37,251 bases of DNA, taken from assembly GCF_013140855.1 (NCBI RefSeq), contig NZ_JABBPG010000016.1:1-37251 (forward strand), read 5' to 3'. Below are positions 8,242-16,891 of this stretch, in pieces; within the stretch, counting starts at the first letter, position 1; each line of letters opens with the position of its first letter. The DNA comes from Pseudoalteromonas caenipelagi (lineage in GTDB: Bacteria > Pseudomonadota > Gammaproteobacteria > Enterobacterales > Alteromonadaceae). The notes under the pieces are model-generated. The model saw only the letters and a program-made list of their open reading frames with translations, was not told the DNA's origin and made no database searches. The translations under genes were made by a program, and so were the position numbers.

Positions 8242-8562
8242 TTACTGCTCCTGTGGTGCGGTTGGCCAAACAGCCAATGTAGGGTCGTCGTTGCTATTTG
8301 GTAAATCGCGTAGCGCTTGACGATAGTCAGCCCACGCCTGTTTTTGCTCTGTCGTTAGCGGGGTATCTGGCATTTGCGTCCAGTCGCTGTTTTTTAATTC
8401 TCCATCACGTATTTCACGTAGCTCATCAAATGATGAACATTGCAGTTCAATGAGTTCAGGATCGAGATCATCAATTTGGCTACGCAATAAATGCTCAGCG
8501 TGAGCGATTGTTAATGTGCCGCCGTGAATGAGTTGTACGTTACCGTTGTATATGATTTTCAT
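8242..8562 (-). CDS. Tail fibre assembly / tail assembly chaperone-like protein
   Basis: A 106-residue protein. Its C-terminal half (SDWTQMPDTPLTTEQKQAWADYRQALRDLP) is a phage tail assembly chaperone motif found after many fibre genes. It probably helps fold or attach the fibre encoded just upstream. The SD AGGTG lies 6 nt before the ATG. Position between fibre and sheath corresponds to P2 G. Confidence 0.8.
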   Translation of the reverse strand: MKIIYNGNVQLIHGGTLTIAHAEHLLRSQIDDLDPELIELQCSSFDELREIRDGELKNSDWTQMPDTPLTTEQKQAWADYRQALRDLPNSNDDPTLAVWPTAPQEQ

Positions 8563-8574
8563 TTGTTCACCTGT

Positions 8575-9342
8575 TTATAGGGGTTGGTTGTCATAGATGT
8601 ACGGGAAGTGGCCCCAGCGAGGTCTGTTGCGCTCTAGCGGCACTAGGCCTGCAACCGTTGCATACCAAAAAAACAGAATTTCCCCGCTTTCGCTGGCAAT
8701 GTATGGGTGGTCATGAAAATACGAGCCAGGCGAGCCACTAAACACGTCGCCGCATAGTCCCCATTCATTTGTGATACCTGTAAACCCCGCTGCTGCTGAG
8801 CCCAATGAACCCGAAACTAATCGTGCATAGGACGCGCATGTCAACGTAGTGGATTTGTCTGATTTCTGATAAAACGTTGGAGCAGAAACACTGGATTGCC
8901 ATCCGCTCCACGTCATTTTGACCACGTTAATATCAGGACTAAAATGAACCGCGCGAGCTCTGCCCATGGCCGTGAGGATTTCTTTCTCTTCATCATCACG
9001 TAGTTCCCATGCAATACCGCTTTGAACCACTCGATATAACTCAAATTGGATAGGGAACGCCCCGTTTACTGAATATCCATCTAGCACATTACTCGTGACA
9101 GTTCCGAGTTGGTTTTTTGTTAAACGATAAAATGGGTGTTCAGCTCTCGCCCTGGCGAGGTAATCATTTAATGATGTGACAGCGGTATTGAGTGAGCCAT
9201 CAATCTCCTGCATTTTCGCGTCAACTGTACTATTGATAGTGCTGAGCTTGCTTGTTACTTCATTGGTCAGCTCATTACTCGCTGTCACTAACTCGGCGTT
9301 AGTTTGCTGCAATTGAGCTACACTTTGTTCGACTGTTGGCAT
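8575..9342 (-). CDS. Tail fibre distal protein (putative receptor binding)
   Basis: A 255-residue protein with an N-terminal alpha-helical, coiled-coil-like stretch (residues 1-65, QSVAQLQQTNAELVTASNEL). It is followed by a predicted beta-rich domain with many aromatic residues and a C-terminal GSYFHDHPYIASESGEILFFW segment. I do not recognise a named family. Its place between the gpH-like N-terminal fibre and the chaperone suggests it is the distal, host-recognising fibre subunit. AGGAG lies before the ATG. Confidence 0.65.
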   Translation of the reverse strand: MPTVEQSVAQLQQTNAELVTASNELTNEVTSKLSTINSTVDAKMQEIDGSLNTAVTSLNDYLARARAEHPFYRLTKNQLGTVTSNVLDGYSVNGAFPIQFELYRVVQSGIAWELRDDEEKEILTAMGRARAVHFSPDINVVKMTWSGWQSSVSAPTFYQKSDKSTTLTCASYARLVSGSLGSAAAGFTGITNEWGLCGDVFSGSPGSYFHDHPYIASESGEILFFWYATVAGLVPLERNRPRWGHFPYIYDNQPL

Positions 9343-9344
9343 GG

Positions 9345-9881
9345 TTATACTCCTAATGTCATTAGTCTGTCGTTGAGTTTTATTTCACGTAAATTTGAGT
9401 TTATTTGCGCGGTAGCCACACGTGTCTGTGCGTCGCACATGGCGATAAATTCAGCGCCGTAAAACATGTTGATATCGCCTGTGGTTGTTACATCAATTGC
9501 TGATACAGGCACTGCGCTTAACACCAAATCAAAACCTTGTATTACGGTTGATAGCGGTGTTTGATAAAACAGCGTGTTGTCGGGGTGTGACCACGCCGCA
9601 AACAAGGTGCCGTCTTCTAGAAAAAATCCCACTTCACGCACAGGATATTCACTGGTGCTTTTAAACTCAGCTGTGATGTGAATTTGCCCAGGGCCTGCGT
9701 CGGCAACGCTCACCACTTGTGAGCGATCACGTTCGTTGCGCAATGCAGTTTGGTCACGTGTTGGGGTGTAACCCACAGTGCCTACAGCAATGTGCGAAAT
9801 ATTGATATGAATGCCCGAGTCTTTGGCATTCGCAGCAGCGTTTAAACCCGCTTGGGTAATGATGGGGGTGTAGTCGCTCAT
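9345..9881 (-). CDS. H: Tail-collar fibre protein, gpH N-terminal type
   Basis: A 178-residue protein with the conserved N-terminal collar-fibre domain seen in P2 gpH-like fibres: SDYTPIITQAGLNAAANAKDSG, VGTVGYTPTRDQTALRNE and YPVREVGFFLEDGTLFAAWS. P2 gpH is much longer (about 670 residues). Here the baseplate-binding part appears as a separate short protein, with the distal fibre encoded by the next gene. The start at 9881 (MSDYTP) was chosen over an ATG two codons earlier. It overlaps the end of gpI by 4 nt. Confidence 0.88.
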   Translation of the reverse strand: MSDYTPIITQAGLNAAANAKDSGIHINISHIAVGTVGYTPTRDQTALRNERDRSQVVSVADAGPGQIHITAEFKSTSEYPVREVGFFLEDGTLFAAWSHPDNTLFYQTPLSTVIQGFDLVLSAVPVSAIDVTTTGDINMFYGAEFIAMCDAQTRVATAQINSNLREIKLNDRLMTLGV

Positions 9882-10864
9882 TGGCATACCATCCTATTAG
9901 TTTGAATACATGTAGTGTTGATACTGGTAGCAATCACATGTGTGCTGGTGTGCAGCGTGTTATCGGGGGCACCAGCCAACGGCGTACGAGCGTTGACTAT
10001 ATTGCTTGCTGCTGATTGCACGGTATGTGCGCTAGTGTGTAGTTCGTTGTCTGGGCCGCCGATAAATTCACGCCGACTATTCACTGTGCTGCTCAGCGCT
10101 GACTGAATAACATGGCTGCTGGTATGCAGAGCGTTATCTGGTGAACCTGCTAACTGCGCTCTTGAATTGGCGACAACACTCAGCGCTGACTGAACAACAT
10201 GACCACTGGTGTGTAGTGTGTTGTCTGGCGCGCCTGTTAATTCAGCTCGACTATTCGCAATGTTGCTCGTAGCTGATTGAACAACATGGCTACTGGTGTG
10301 CAATGTGTTATCAGGCCCGCCCACAAAATCCATGCGCTGTACATTGCAGCTCGTTGTTGCTGACGCGATAGACATTGGCTGATCCATTTGCACACCCACG
10401 TTAAAGTCAATGTGGCTGCGGGTGGGTTTCATTGCCGCAACAATGCGCCATAGCTGGGCCTGCAACTCAGGGGTTAGCAATGAATCACCGTCTTGATTGA
10501 GATTGTTACGCACCAACGCAATGAGTTTTGCTGTGTGCGGTACGCCGCCATGTTGCCACCATTCCTCTAGTTCTATGTGTGCATTGAGTGCCGCCAGCGC
10601 GCTTTTAACTGCGCCTGCGGTGCCCTTAATTCGGTGTGTTGGGATGCTTTCGGCAATGACTCTGCGCTTGATTGCTTCAGGCCAGGTGCTGTCCCATTCA
10701 TCCACGCTGAGCGCATGAGCGAGCCATGGCAGTAAATGCTCTGGGCATCGCTCGGCTGACCATAAATCGCCGATTTGCACAGGCACGTCGTTAACGCGAG
10801 CGCTTGCTTGCTCTAACGCTTTTTCATTTTTGCTACTAGTGCGGGGGAGTAACTGCTCAGACAT
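9878..10864 (-). CDS. I: P2 gpI-like baseplate protein with repeat extension
   Basis: A 328-residue protein. The first about 165 residues match the phage tail protein I family (P2 gpI, 176 residues), with LWSAERCPEHLLPWLAHALSVDEWD, RIKGTAGAVKSAL and EWWQHGG. The remaining half is an unusual extension of five 29-residue repeats of the form G-x-PDN-x-LHTS-x-HV-x-QSA. The start at 10864 (MSEQLLP) overlaps the end of J. gpI lies in the baseplate wedge at the fibre attachment site, so the extension may decorate or extend the fibre socket; that is inference. Confidence 0.9.
   Translation of the reverse strand: MSEQLLPRTSSKNEKALEQASARVNDVPVQIGDLWSAERCPEHLLPWLAHALSVDEWDSTWPEAIKRRVIAESIPTHRIKGTAGAVKSALAALNAHIELEEWWQHGGVPHTAKLIALVRNNLNQDGDSLLTPELQAQLWRIVAAMKPTRSHIDFNVGVQMDQPMSIASATTSCNVQRMDFVGGPDNTLHTSSHVVQSATSNIANSRAELTGAPDNTLHTSGHVVQSALSVVANSRAQLAGSPDNALHTSSHVIQSALSSTVNSRREFIGGPDNELHTSAHTVQSAASNIVNARTPLAGAPDNTLHTSTHVIATSINTTCIQTNRMVCQ
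9935..10325 (-). repeat. 87-bp tandem repeats in the gpI gene
   Basis: The codons for LDNDPxG-type segments (plus-strand TTATC or TTGTC followed by GGG/GGC) recur at 9960, 10047, 10134, 10221 and 10308, exactly 87 bp apart. This gives four full 29-residue units and one partial, with enough third-position divergence to suggest age or selection rather than a recent duplication. Confidence 0.92.
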
Positions 10865-11858
10865 GACGACCCCCAAGCTCGACGGTGACGTTTTTGCAAT
10901 ACGCCGCTTGATGACCGTGCATCACTAGGTCAGTTGTTGGCGAGTGCAATTCAACCCGTTGCACACCTGGCAAATGCAGTGCCGCATAGAGTCCTGACAG
11001 GGTTACATCGCGGCCTAATTTGTGATTTTCATTCACCCAACTTTGTGCACTTGCTTGTGCTTGAGCGCGCACACTTTCAGCATCGGGGCCAGGATATAAA
11101 TGCAGCGTTGCGCTTAGCGCATATTCAGTAATGTCAGTTGCACGGAGTCGCACATGGTCCGTGAGTGGGCGTACATCATCGGCACTGAGTGCTGTAATTA
11201 CTGCGGCGTTTAGCTCAGTGCTGGGTGCGCCGCTTCCCTCGGTAGATAGCACTGTGATTGCTACGTCACCAGGTTGCGGCTCGCTCAAGCCTGCGTCATA
11301 CGTACACTGTAAAACAGTAGTGCCAGTAGGCAATCCTGTTTGCTGTTCTTCAGTCAGTGGTGCAACAGCAAATTGTGGGGCATCAACCGCCACGTCTTTA
11401 ACGAGCGGACTGGCTTTGAGTGCATGGAATACATAACCGCCTACAGGGCCTGCGGTGCTGAACCCTTCGAGTGCCAGTTGAATACGCTCGCGGTAACGGT
11501 CATTAGTTTCAAACGTAGGTGGTACAGGTGGGTTAGCATCAGCGTCACCTGCATCAATAAGCTGACGCTCAACACCAAAACGCGCCCCCAAATAATCCAG
11601 CTCCACGTCGGTGGCTTTTGCCAGTAGCACGGCTTCAGCTCCCTCGTTGACGCGCTGGCGTACCATCAGTTCTCGATACGCAAACACCTCAATCAATTTA
11701 ACGGCAGGTTCACTTGCCAGGTTAATTTCAGCGTCAGCATAACGGGCTTTATACTCGTTCAACATCTCGTTTTTTATCTGCTCAAACGAGATTGGTTCAA
11801 TGATGTTCGGCGGTGGTAATTTGTCTAAATCAATCGCTGAAAAATTGGTGATACTCAT
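10857..11858 (-). CDS. J: Baseplate wedge protein J (P2 gpJ-like)
   Basis: A 333-residue baseplate J-family protein. It contains LPPPNIIEPISFEQIKNEML, AVKLIEVFAYRELMVRQRVNEGAEAVLLAKATDVELDYLGA and RYRERIQLALEGFSTAGPVGGY, all typical of P2 gpJ (302 residues). It builds the wedge of the baseplate. AGGGG lies 8 nt before the ATG. It overlaps both W (upstream) and I (downstream). Confidence 0.95.
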   Translation of the reverse strand: MSITNFSAIDLDKLPPPNIIEPISFEQIKNEMLNEYKARYADAEINLASEPAVKLIEVFAYRELMVRQRVNEGAEAVLLAKATDVELDYLGARFGVERQLIDAGDADANPPVPPTFETNDRYRERIQLALEGFSTAGPVGGYVFHALKASPLVKDVAVDAPQFAVAPLTEEQQTGLPTGTTVLQCTYDAGLSEPQPGDVAITVLSTEGSGAPSTELNAAVITALSADDVRPLTDHVRLRATDITEYALSATLHLYPGPDAESVRAQAQASAQSWVNENHKLGRDVTLSGLYAALHLPGVQRVELHSPTTDLVMHGHQAAYCKNVTVELGGRHV

Positions 11859-12184
11859 ACAATCAACCCCTCTAACATCAGTGGTTTACCGTCCACTAAA
11901 TACATACCTTCTAGGTCAATGATAGTTTGGCCCTTGCCGTGGCTCGCCACTTTTAAGCGCGTGAGTTTGTAGCGCGGCTCCCACTTTCTGAGCGCGCCAG
12001 CGACAGCGGCATAAATCTCAACGAGTGTTTGGTTATTACTTGGCGCATCGATTAAACGCGGTAAGTTCGAGCCGTAATCTGGGCGCATTACACGGCTACC
12101 CAATGGCGTAGTGAGAATGTCGCAGATTGATTGTTTTAGATGATCTTTGGCGCTTATAACGTGGCCTGTGTTTGCGTTCATCAT
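11855..12184 (-). CDS. W: Baseplate protein W (gp25/lysozyme-like family)
   Basis: A 109-residue protein of the gp25-like baseplate wedge family (P2 gpW, 115 residues). It has LKQSICDILTTPLGSRVMRPDYGSNLPRLID, the family signature. Two adjacent ATGs (12184, 12181) overlap the V stop codon; either may be used. It acts with J in the baseplate wedge. Confidence 0.93.
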   Translation of the reverse strand: MMNANTGHVISAKDHLKQSICDILTTPLGSRVMRPDYGSNLPRLIDAPSNNQTLVEIYAAVAGALRKWEPRYKLTRLKVASHGKGQTIIDLEGMYLVDGKPLMLEGLIV

Positions 12185-12816
12185 TGTGGTTTCCCCGATG
12201 TTGCAACACCTGCGCTTACATCGCAGTGTATGTGTTTTTGTGCTGATATACCGTCAGACGTCATATCTCCGCCACTCTGTGTTACAGGGCTGTCGATGTT
12301 GGTTTGCGCGGCTTTCACATTGAAATTGCCATCCGTGGTGATATTAAAATCACCGGCGCTGATAAAATTCGTTGAGCCATCTACCGTCGCCGTAACATCA
12401 CCCACAACATGCGCGGTGAGGTTGCCCGCAATATTTATAATCACGTCTTTAGCGCAGCTCACATCGAGTACGCTATTTTCACTGTCATACTGAATTTGCG
12501 TGCCATCTTTAAATAGCGTCACATCCATGTGCTCACTATTACTCGGGGAATGAAACTCGGTTGTATATAGCAATTGAATAATCACGGCCTGCGTTGGCTC
12601 ACCCCCGGGGCAAGCGATTACGCATTGAATGCCTGGCTTGAGCGGACGCCAACGAATGAAATTACGCCCTAGCTCTGCGGGCCATGGGAGCCAGCCCGTA
12701 ACCAACTCGCCAACCTTGACGCGTACTTTTTGGGCTTCGTGGTCCGCCTCTTCAATGGTGCCGAGCATCAGCATATTGGCAAATCGGCGCATTAATTCAG
12801 CTATTTCAAAACTCAT
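12181..12816 (-). CDS. V: Baseplate spike protein V (P2 gpV-like)
   Basis: A 211-residue tail spike of the P2 gpV family (P2 gpV is 211 residues). It has an OB-fold N-terminus (MLGTIEEADHEAQKVRVKVGELVTGWLPW) and a beta-helical needle rich in V, T, D and G. A C-terminal KHIHCDVSAGV takes the place of the HxH metal-binding tip of such spikes. It pierces the outer membrane on tail contraction. It is the first gene of the P2-type tail block and overlaps the end of the Mu gp37-like gene by 4 nt. Confidence 0.93.
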   Translation of the reverse strand: MSFEIAELMRRFANMLMLGTIEEADHEAQKVRVKVGELVTGWLPWPAELGRNFIRWRPLKPGIQCVIACPGGEPTQAVIIQLLYTTEFHSPSNSEHMDVTLFKDGTQIQYDSENSVLDVSCAKDVIINIAGNLTAHVVGDVTATVDGSTNFISAGDFNITTDGNFNVKAAQTNIDSPVTQSGGDMTSDGISAQKHIHCDVSAGVATSGKPQ

Positions 12817-13343
12817 GGCGTCACCTGTGTGTAGTCTGGCTCGTGGTCGGCACCAATTTCGGGGGCAATGCCTATATACAAATCAGTAGGTACTGGCTCG
12901 GCTGGTGCTTGGGGTTCTACATAACGCACTAACTGACGCCAACGGACAACCCATAGACTCGTAGCATGTCGGCCCGTGGCGGTGGTAAAGAGATTTTTAG
13001 CAGCAATGTCTGACGCGCTATGTGCCAGCTCGTAACCAAAACCGTCGCCCTCGATGAGCTGGGTGATACCGTCCACAAAATTTACAGCGTCGTCTAATTG
13101 CTGATCAGCATTACCACCCGTAATGATGTACACCATGGGGATAACTGCACGGTCATATCCCTCATGAATATATTGCGGTGGTTCAACATACCCGAGCGTG
13201 ACCAACATGCTTGGCGTTGCTGCTCCAATGCGCTCTAGCTCTGTGCTATTCACCGTACCTGGGTGCAACTCACACTCGCGCAAATCTGTAAATGTATCGC
13301 TGAGCTTGTCGCGTACTGCGCGCAAATAGGCCGATAAACTCAT
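12813..13343 (-). CDS. Mu gp37-like protein (DUF1834)
   Basis: A 176-residue protein starting MSLSAYLRAVRDKLSDTF. It has TPSMLVTLGYVEPP and DAVNFVDGITQLIEGDGFG and resembles Mu gpJ/gp37 (DUF1834), a protein of head-tail connection or tail completion. The ATG at 13343 overlaps the previous stop (ATGA). It is the last Mu-type gene before the P2-type tail genes, where P2 would have R and S; it probably adapts the Mu head to the P2 tail, which is inference. Confidence 0.82.
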   Translation of the reverse strand: MSLSAYLRAVRDKLSDTFTDLRECELHPGTVNSTELERIGAATPSMLVTLGYVEPPQYIHEGYDRAVIPMVYIITGGNADQQLDDAVNFVDGITQLIEGDGFGYELAHSASDIAAKNLFTTATGRHATSLWVVRWRQLVRYVEPQAPAEPVPTDLYIGIAPEIGADHEPDYTQVTP

Positions 13344-13756
13344 ATCCAACCGCCTGTGTTCTTACGGCTGAATACTGAGCCTGCCGATTCCATTTCGGCC
13401 AAATCCAATGCCTGAGGCTCTGGCTCGCTGGCTTCTAGCCCGAGGCTCAATTCACCTTTACTGATACTTTTCAGCAATTGCATGGCTGATTTTTTATCCT
13501 CAGTCACACGCTCTGCTGGGCGTTGGTCTATGTCTGCACGCACAATGTTGACGGCAATGCGTTTTAAAATGCCTGGCACAGTGGGCAGTGGTAGCGGATA
13601 GCGCATGGCAACATGCGCATCAATCACCTCGTTAACGCTGGCAATGGCATTGCTCAAACGGGTTTCGTTTATTGCATGTTCGCCACGTTCAGCCGTGAGT
13701 TTTACCAACTCAGCCTCACCAAACTGTGCTATCAAATCATCACGCGTGCAGTACAT
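13340..13756 (-). CDS. Mu gp36-like head-tail connector (DUF1320)
   Basis: A 138-residue protein starting MYCTRDDLIAQFGEAELVKLT. It has RLSNAIASVNEVIDAHVAMRYPLPLPTVP and RAERVTEDKKSAMQLLKSISKGELSLG-type segments that define DUF1320 (Mu gp36). This family has the gp6-like helical connector fold. ATG 13756 is preferred to one two codons earlier. Confidence 0.9.
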   Translation of the reverse strand: MYCTRDDLIAQFGEAELVKLTAERGEHAINETRLSNAIASVNEVIDAHVAMRYPLPLPTVPGILKRIAVNIVRADIDQRPAERVTEDKKSAMQLLKSISKGELSLGLEASEPEPQALDLAEMESAGSVFSRKNTGGWI

Positions 13757-13758
13757 AA

Positions 13759-14223
13759 TCAACCCGCCTTAACTACGTTTTCTTGATACCACGTCCACGC
13801 CGCATCGCGTTGCTCTGCGCTTGGGGTTTGCTCTCCATCAACGCCCTCAACCGTGAATGTCAGTTCATCGCATTTCGGCTTTTTGGTTAATGGTGATTTA
13901 TCGTTCAATAGATGGATTGACGCGATAATGTGCTCCAATCCCTCAGGCGCACCTGAACAATCTAGAATCAAATCATCACCCACACTTTGTGAGTCCACAC
14001 CGTTCCCTTCGTTAGCAGCGCTATCTGCTTGAGGCATTTGCACTTGTAGTTGTGGATCAGCTTGCATTGCTTCCAATGCGCTTTGTGGTAGTTCGTTAAC
14101 TCCAAACTCATTTTGGCCCTGCGTGAGCGAAACACCGCCGCGACGGTAGCCCGTATGCCTGCTGTTAAAGACTTGAATAACTGCGTTAGCCACAGCCGTT
14201 TTTGGTGGATTATATGTAGCCAT
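13759..14223 (-). CDS. Mu gp35-like protein
   Basis: A 154-residue protein starting MATYNPPKTAVANAVIQVFNSRHTGYRRGGVSL, with the FNSRxxGYRRGG motif seen in Mu gp35/HI1506-related proteins. The acidic, glutamine-rich middle looks disordered. A GGGGAG lies upstream of the ATG at 14223, so I reject the longer frame starting at 14250, which would lie inside the capsid gene. It follows the major capsid gene as in Mu. Function unknown, probably structural. Confidence 0.82.
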   Translation of the reverse strand: MATYNPPKTAVANAVIQVFNSRHTGYRRGGVSLTQGQNEFGVNELPQSALEAMQADPQLQVQMPQADSAANEGNGVDSQSVGDDLILDCSGAPEGLEHIIASIHLLNDKSPLTKKPKCDELTFTVEGVDGEQTPSAEQRDAAWTWYQENVVKAG

Positions 14224-14237
14224 TTCATTTACTCCCC

Positions 14238-15131
14238 TTATTTCAACCATGGAACAACTAACACCTCTACGGCGTCGTGATTGGTGTTTGACTCGCCGTT
14301 TGCCTTATTAAGAGCTTTGACTGTTTTGTTGGCTGCAGCTCGATTAGTCGGGCCACATATGAGAATGTTTGGGCTCACATCAAGGGGCACACCTTCGTCG
14401 TTTTCTTGGCCCATCATTGCTGCAATAGCCGCATCTAAATTGTCACCGTTTAGCTCAGCCTTAGATGCATATGCCAACTGCCAAAACCCATAACCAGCGT
14501 TAGAGCGACCATCTACGCCGTACAGAGCTTGCCCTTTTGAAAAAACGTAATCACTTTCGGTGGACTTATCTTTAACAGTAATGTCGTATGAGCGGCGTTT
14601 TTGATAAATCAGAGGTTTTAACGGGCGAGTGGTATCTAGTAAGAACCACGGATTACCACTGCCGTCTTGCATGTTGCTAACTGAACGCACATTGTCCGCA
14701 GGGCCAACAGGATGGTCAGTATCAAAAAAGTTCTGATTGTCATAGCAAGAGGTTTCAAAGCCATTTTTCAATAGATTAAAACAGAGAATGTCTGGATGTT
14801 TGTTTGCATTATCACCCAGCATTTTAAACAGTGGCATGTAGGTACCATATTGATCATCTTCCAGCGCTGTTAATGGGATACCTAGTGTTTTTTCAAACGT
14901 TTTGTTTTTGATTTCATAACTATGTTTGGTTAGCGCATCAACTTGTCTGTCGCCTAGCCATTCTCGTAGCATAGGAACAGCACCTAACCATGGGTATGTG
15001 TTCGATGATGAATTACTAGGTACTTCTGTCGCAATTTTCTGCCAATGTGTCTGGCGCGTTTCCAACCCTTCATTAAAGGCTGTAACAACGGCTGTCTGCA
15101 ACGCCTCTAGATTTTCGTTAGTAATATCCAT
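14238..15131 (-). CDS. T: Major head subunit (Mu gpT-like)
   Basis: A 297-residue protein, nearly the length of Mu gpT (296). It begins MDITNENLEALQTAVVTAFNEGLE and contains YPWLGAVPMLREWLGDRQV and TFEKTLGIPLTALEDDQYG, which are diagnostic of the Mu-like major head family (HK97-type fold). It forms the icosahedral shell after assembly on the gpI-derived scaffold. It is followed immediately by the gp35-like gene. Confidence 0.96.
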   Translation of the reverse strand: MDITNENLEALQTAVVTAFNEGLETRQTHWQKIATEVPSNSSSNTYPWLGAVPMLREWLGDRQVDALTKHSYEIKNKTFEKTLGIPLTALEDDQYGTYMPLFKMLGDNANKHPDILCFNLLKNGFETSCYDNQNFFDTDHPVGPADNVRSVSNMQDGSGNPWFLLDTTRPLKPLIYQKRRSYDITVKDKSTESDYVFSKGQALYGVDGRSNAGYGFWQLAYASKAELNGDNLDAAIAAMMGQENDEGVPLDVSPNILICGPTNRAAANKTVKALNKANGESNTNHDAVEVLVVPWLK

Positions 15132-15140
15132 TGTCTGGTC

Positions 15141-15539
15141 CTATTTAATGTTTACCCAAACGCCGTTGCTGTCGACGTCGATAATGTCACCTGCGACTGA
15201 ACGCGTGCTGCCACCGTCATCAGCGGCCACGGTTTGGTCATCCACAATCCACGCGGGTTTACCAATGTGGGTGCGGTTGATTGTGCCGTCATTGATAAAA
15301 CGCCAGCATCCTGCCTCGCTCTCAATGCGTTCTGCGCCGTTGCCATTGGTGTTTGTGCAACTACGTTGTGCCACACCACGCGCTGTTAAACCTGTGGCAG
15401 TGGTTGCTGGCTCGGCATAACCAGTGGCGTTAAGTACCACCAATGCACCTGCGTAAATTTTGCTGTTAGCAGCAACTGGATCATTGCGTTGCTCACCAGC
15501 ACGCTTTGGTGTCTGCCTACCTTTAACTAATGCGGTCAT
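15141..15539 (-). CDS. Putative capsid decoration (cement) protein
   Basis: A 132-residue beta-rich protein with an N-terminal VKGRQTPKRAGEQR and a central IYAGALVVLNATGYAEPATTATGLTARGVAQR. The pattern resembles cement/DUF2190-like structural proteins of Mu-like phages, located between protease/scaffold and capsid. It probably stabilises the head surface. It overlaps the end of gpI by 4 nt. Confidence 0.75.
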   Translation of the reverse strand: MTALVKGRQTPKRAGEQRNDPVAANSKIYAGALVVLNATGYAEPATTATGLTARGVAQRSCTNTNGNGAERIESEAGCWRFINDGTINRTHIGKPAWIVDDQTVAADDGGSTRSVAGDIIDVDSNGVWVNIK

Positions 15540-16735
15540 AGCTTGGCTCCTTTGTTCTTTTTGAACTCTTCAGGCTTGAGGCCCGACGCTTTACACACAG
15601 CAAGTTCTGCGGCTGTTAGCTCGCCACTATCTTGGCCTTTCGGTGGTGTTTGCGTGGTCGTCGTTTGTTGGCTCTTCAACGCCGCAATGGGTGTGCGCGC
15701 ATCGAGTTGTGTTTTTAAAACGGCTGCGCCTTGCTGCTCGCCAAGCTGCTTAAAGTAGTTGGTTTCAGCGTTTGAAATTCGGCCCTCTTCACGGGCTGTT
15801 TCAATTTGCTGCTCAATAGATAGCGTGCTGTTTTCAGTGCGTAGGGTCGCGGTTTCGGTTGCTAATGCGTCATAGTCAGCGCGCGGTACCCACTTGGTTA
15901 AATCAACTTGGTTGTTGCCGCCAGCGGCTTTAAGTGCAGCAACTTGCTCGTTCGCATCGTTGAGCTGTTTAGTTTTGCTGTCGGCTTCGTCAGCCTTGGT
16001 TTGCAATGTTTTGAGAGTTGCAGTGGCTTTTGTGTAATGCTCATCAGTCGGTGTTTGGCCGTCAGGCACAACCACACCGAGTGCTGCGAGCAATCGCAAT
16101 GCTTCATTCATGGGATTATCTCCGGGAGTGTTTTCGGTTTTGAGTGCAACCACCTTGGCCATACCGTCCAAGCCAGGGTCGTTGGTTAATGCAAAATGTC
16201 GAAATTTGATGGGGCGGCCGTCGTAGCCATAGTCGAAAACTGGGCTAACAAAGCGGTACTCGTCTTTGCGCAGGTACGCCGCAGCTTTGTCGTTCCATTT
16301 AACGTTGAGCGCAAATACACCTTGTCCTGGCACGTATTCAAATGCAGTGGGTTTTATCCAGCCAGCGGCGGGAGCTTCTTTACCGTTGCTTTCGGCAAAA
16401 ATAGTCTGGTGTTCGTAATCAAAGTGCAGGTCGTTTGCACGCTCATCTAAATGGCGCTTTAGCAATGCCCAGGCGTTTTGGTCCATCAACCATGCTTTGT
16501 GTTCGGTGTCTTGCGGGCGGCCATCGCCAGCACTAAAAAATCCATCAGGTAGCACTTGAACGCGCGGGCTTACGCCATGTTCGTCAACAACAATATCGTT
16601 GAGCCGACAAACAGCAGTACCAATCTGGCCGCTGGGTCTGTTAGACAAAACCGCCAAAAATGCCCCTTCCATAGGGCGCGTTCGTCCTGTTTGCTGCTTG
16701 CGGTCTCTCGTAGGGTTATGCATTGCTGACACCAT
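15536..16735 (-). CDS. I: Prohead protease and scaffold (Mu gpI-like)
   Basis: A 399-residue protein of the Mu-like I family. The N-terminal part (about 25-195) has VQVLPDGFFSAGDGRPQD, HFDYEHQTIFAESNGKEAPAAGWIKP and EYRFVSPVFDYG, marking the protease domain. The C-terminal half (about 205-400) is helical and charged, as expected for the internal scaffold. In Mu, I processes itself and the scaffold during head maturation. Starts at 16735, 16723 (MHNPT) and 16672 (MEGAF) are all possible; none has a strong SD. It is the first gene of a second late operon behind its own dyad promoter. Confidence 0.92.
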   Translation of the reverse strand: MVSAMHNPTRDRKQQTGRTRPMEGAFLAVLSNRPSGQIGTAVCRLNDIVVDEHGVSPRVQVLPDGFFSAGDGRPQDTEHKAWLMDQNAWALLKRHLDERANDLHFDYEHQTIFAESNGKEAPAAGWIKPTAFEYVPGQGVFALNVKWNDKAAAYLRKDEYRFVSPVFDYGYDGRPIKFRHFALTNDPGLDGMAKVVALKTENTPGDNPMNEALRLLAALGVVVPDGQTPTDEHYTKATATLKTLQTKADEADSKTKQLNDANEQVAALKAAGGNNQVDLTKWVPRADYDALATETATLRTENSTLSIEQQIETAREEGRISNAETNYFKQLGEQQGAAVLKTQLDARTPIAALKSQQTTTTQTPPKGQDSGELTAAELAVCKASGLKPEEFKKNKGAKL

Positions 16736-16753
16736 GTGTTAGTTCGTGGTGTC

Positions 16754-16798
16754 AGTATCTGATTTGGGGCGGGGAATGTATTTTAACCTGGGTTAAAA
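16754..16798 (-). promoter_or_regulatory. Late promoter (PI-like) with 18-bp activator dyad
   Basis: A perfect palindrome TTTTAACCTGGGTTAAAA at 16781-16798 is followed, 22-27 nt downstream on the minus strand, by GATACT (16759-16754) as a -10-like hexamer. No good -35 is present, as expected for an activator-dependent promoter. The same dyad with the same spacing occurs at 25248-25292 before the endolysin operon. The encoded Mor/C-family protein is the likely binder. Confidence 0.75.
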
Positions 16799-16869
16799 AA
16801 ATATAACGATCCCGACTTTGGCATAATCGAATCGTCAGACATTTAAAAAATGTTGTTACTATAGGTTGA

Positions 16870-16891
16870 GTGTGGCGCTGGGGTGCCACAC
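16870..16891. other. Hairpin upstream of the secreted-protein gene
   Basis: GTGTGGC (16870-16876) and GCCACAC (16885-16891) form a 7-bp stem with an 8-nt loop, 33 nt before the ATG at 16925. There is no T-run on either side, so a leader structure is more likely than a terminator. Confidence 0.45.
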
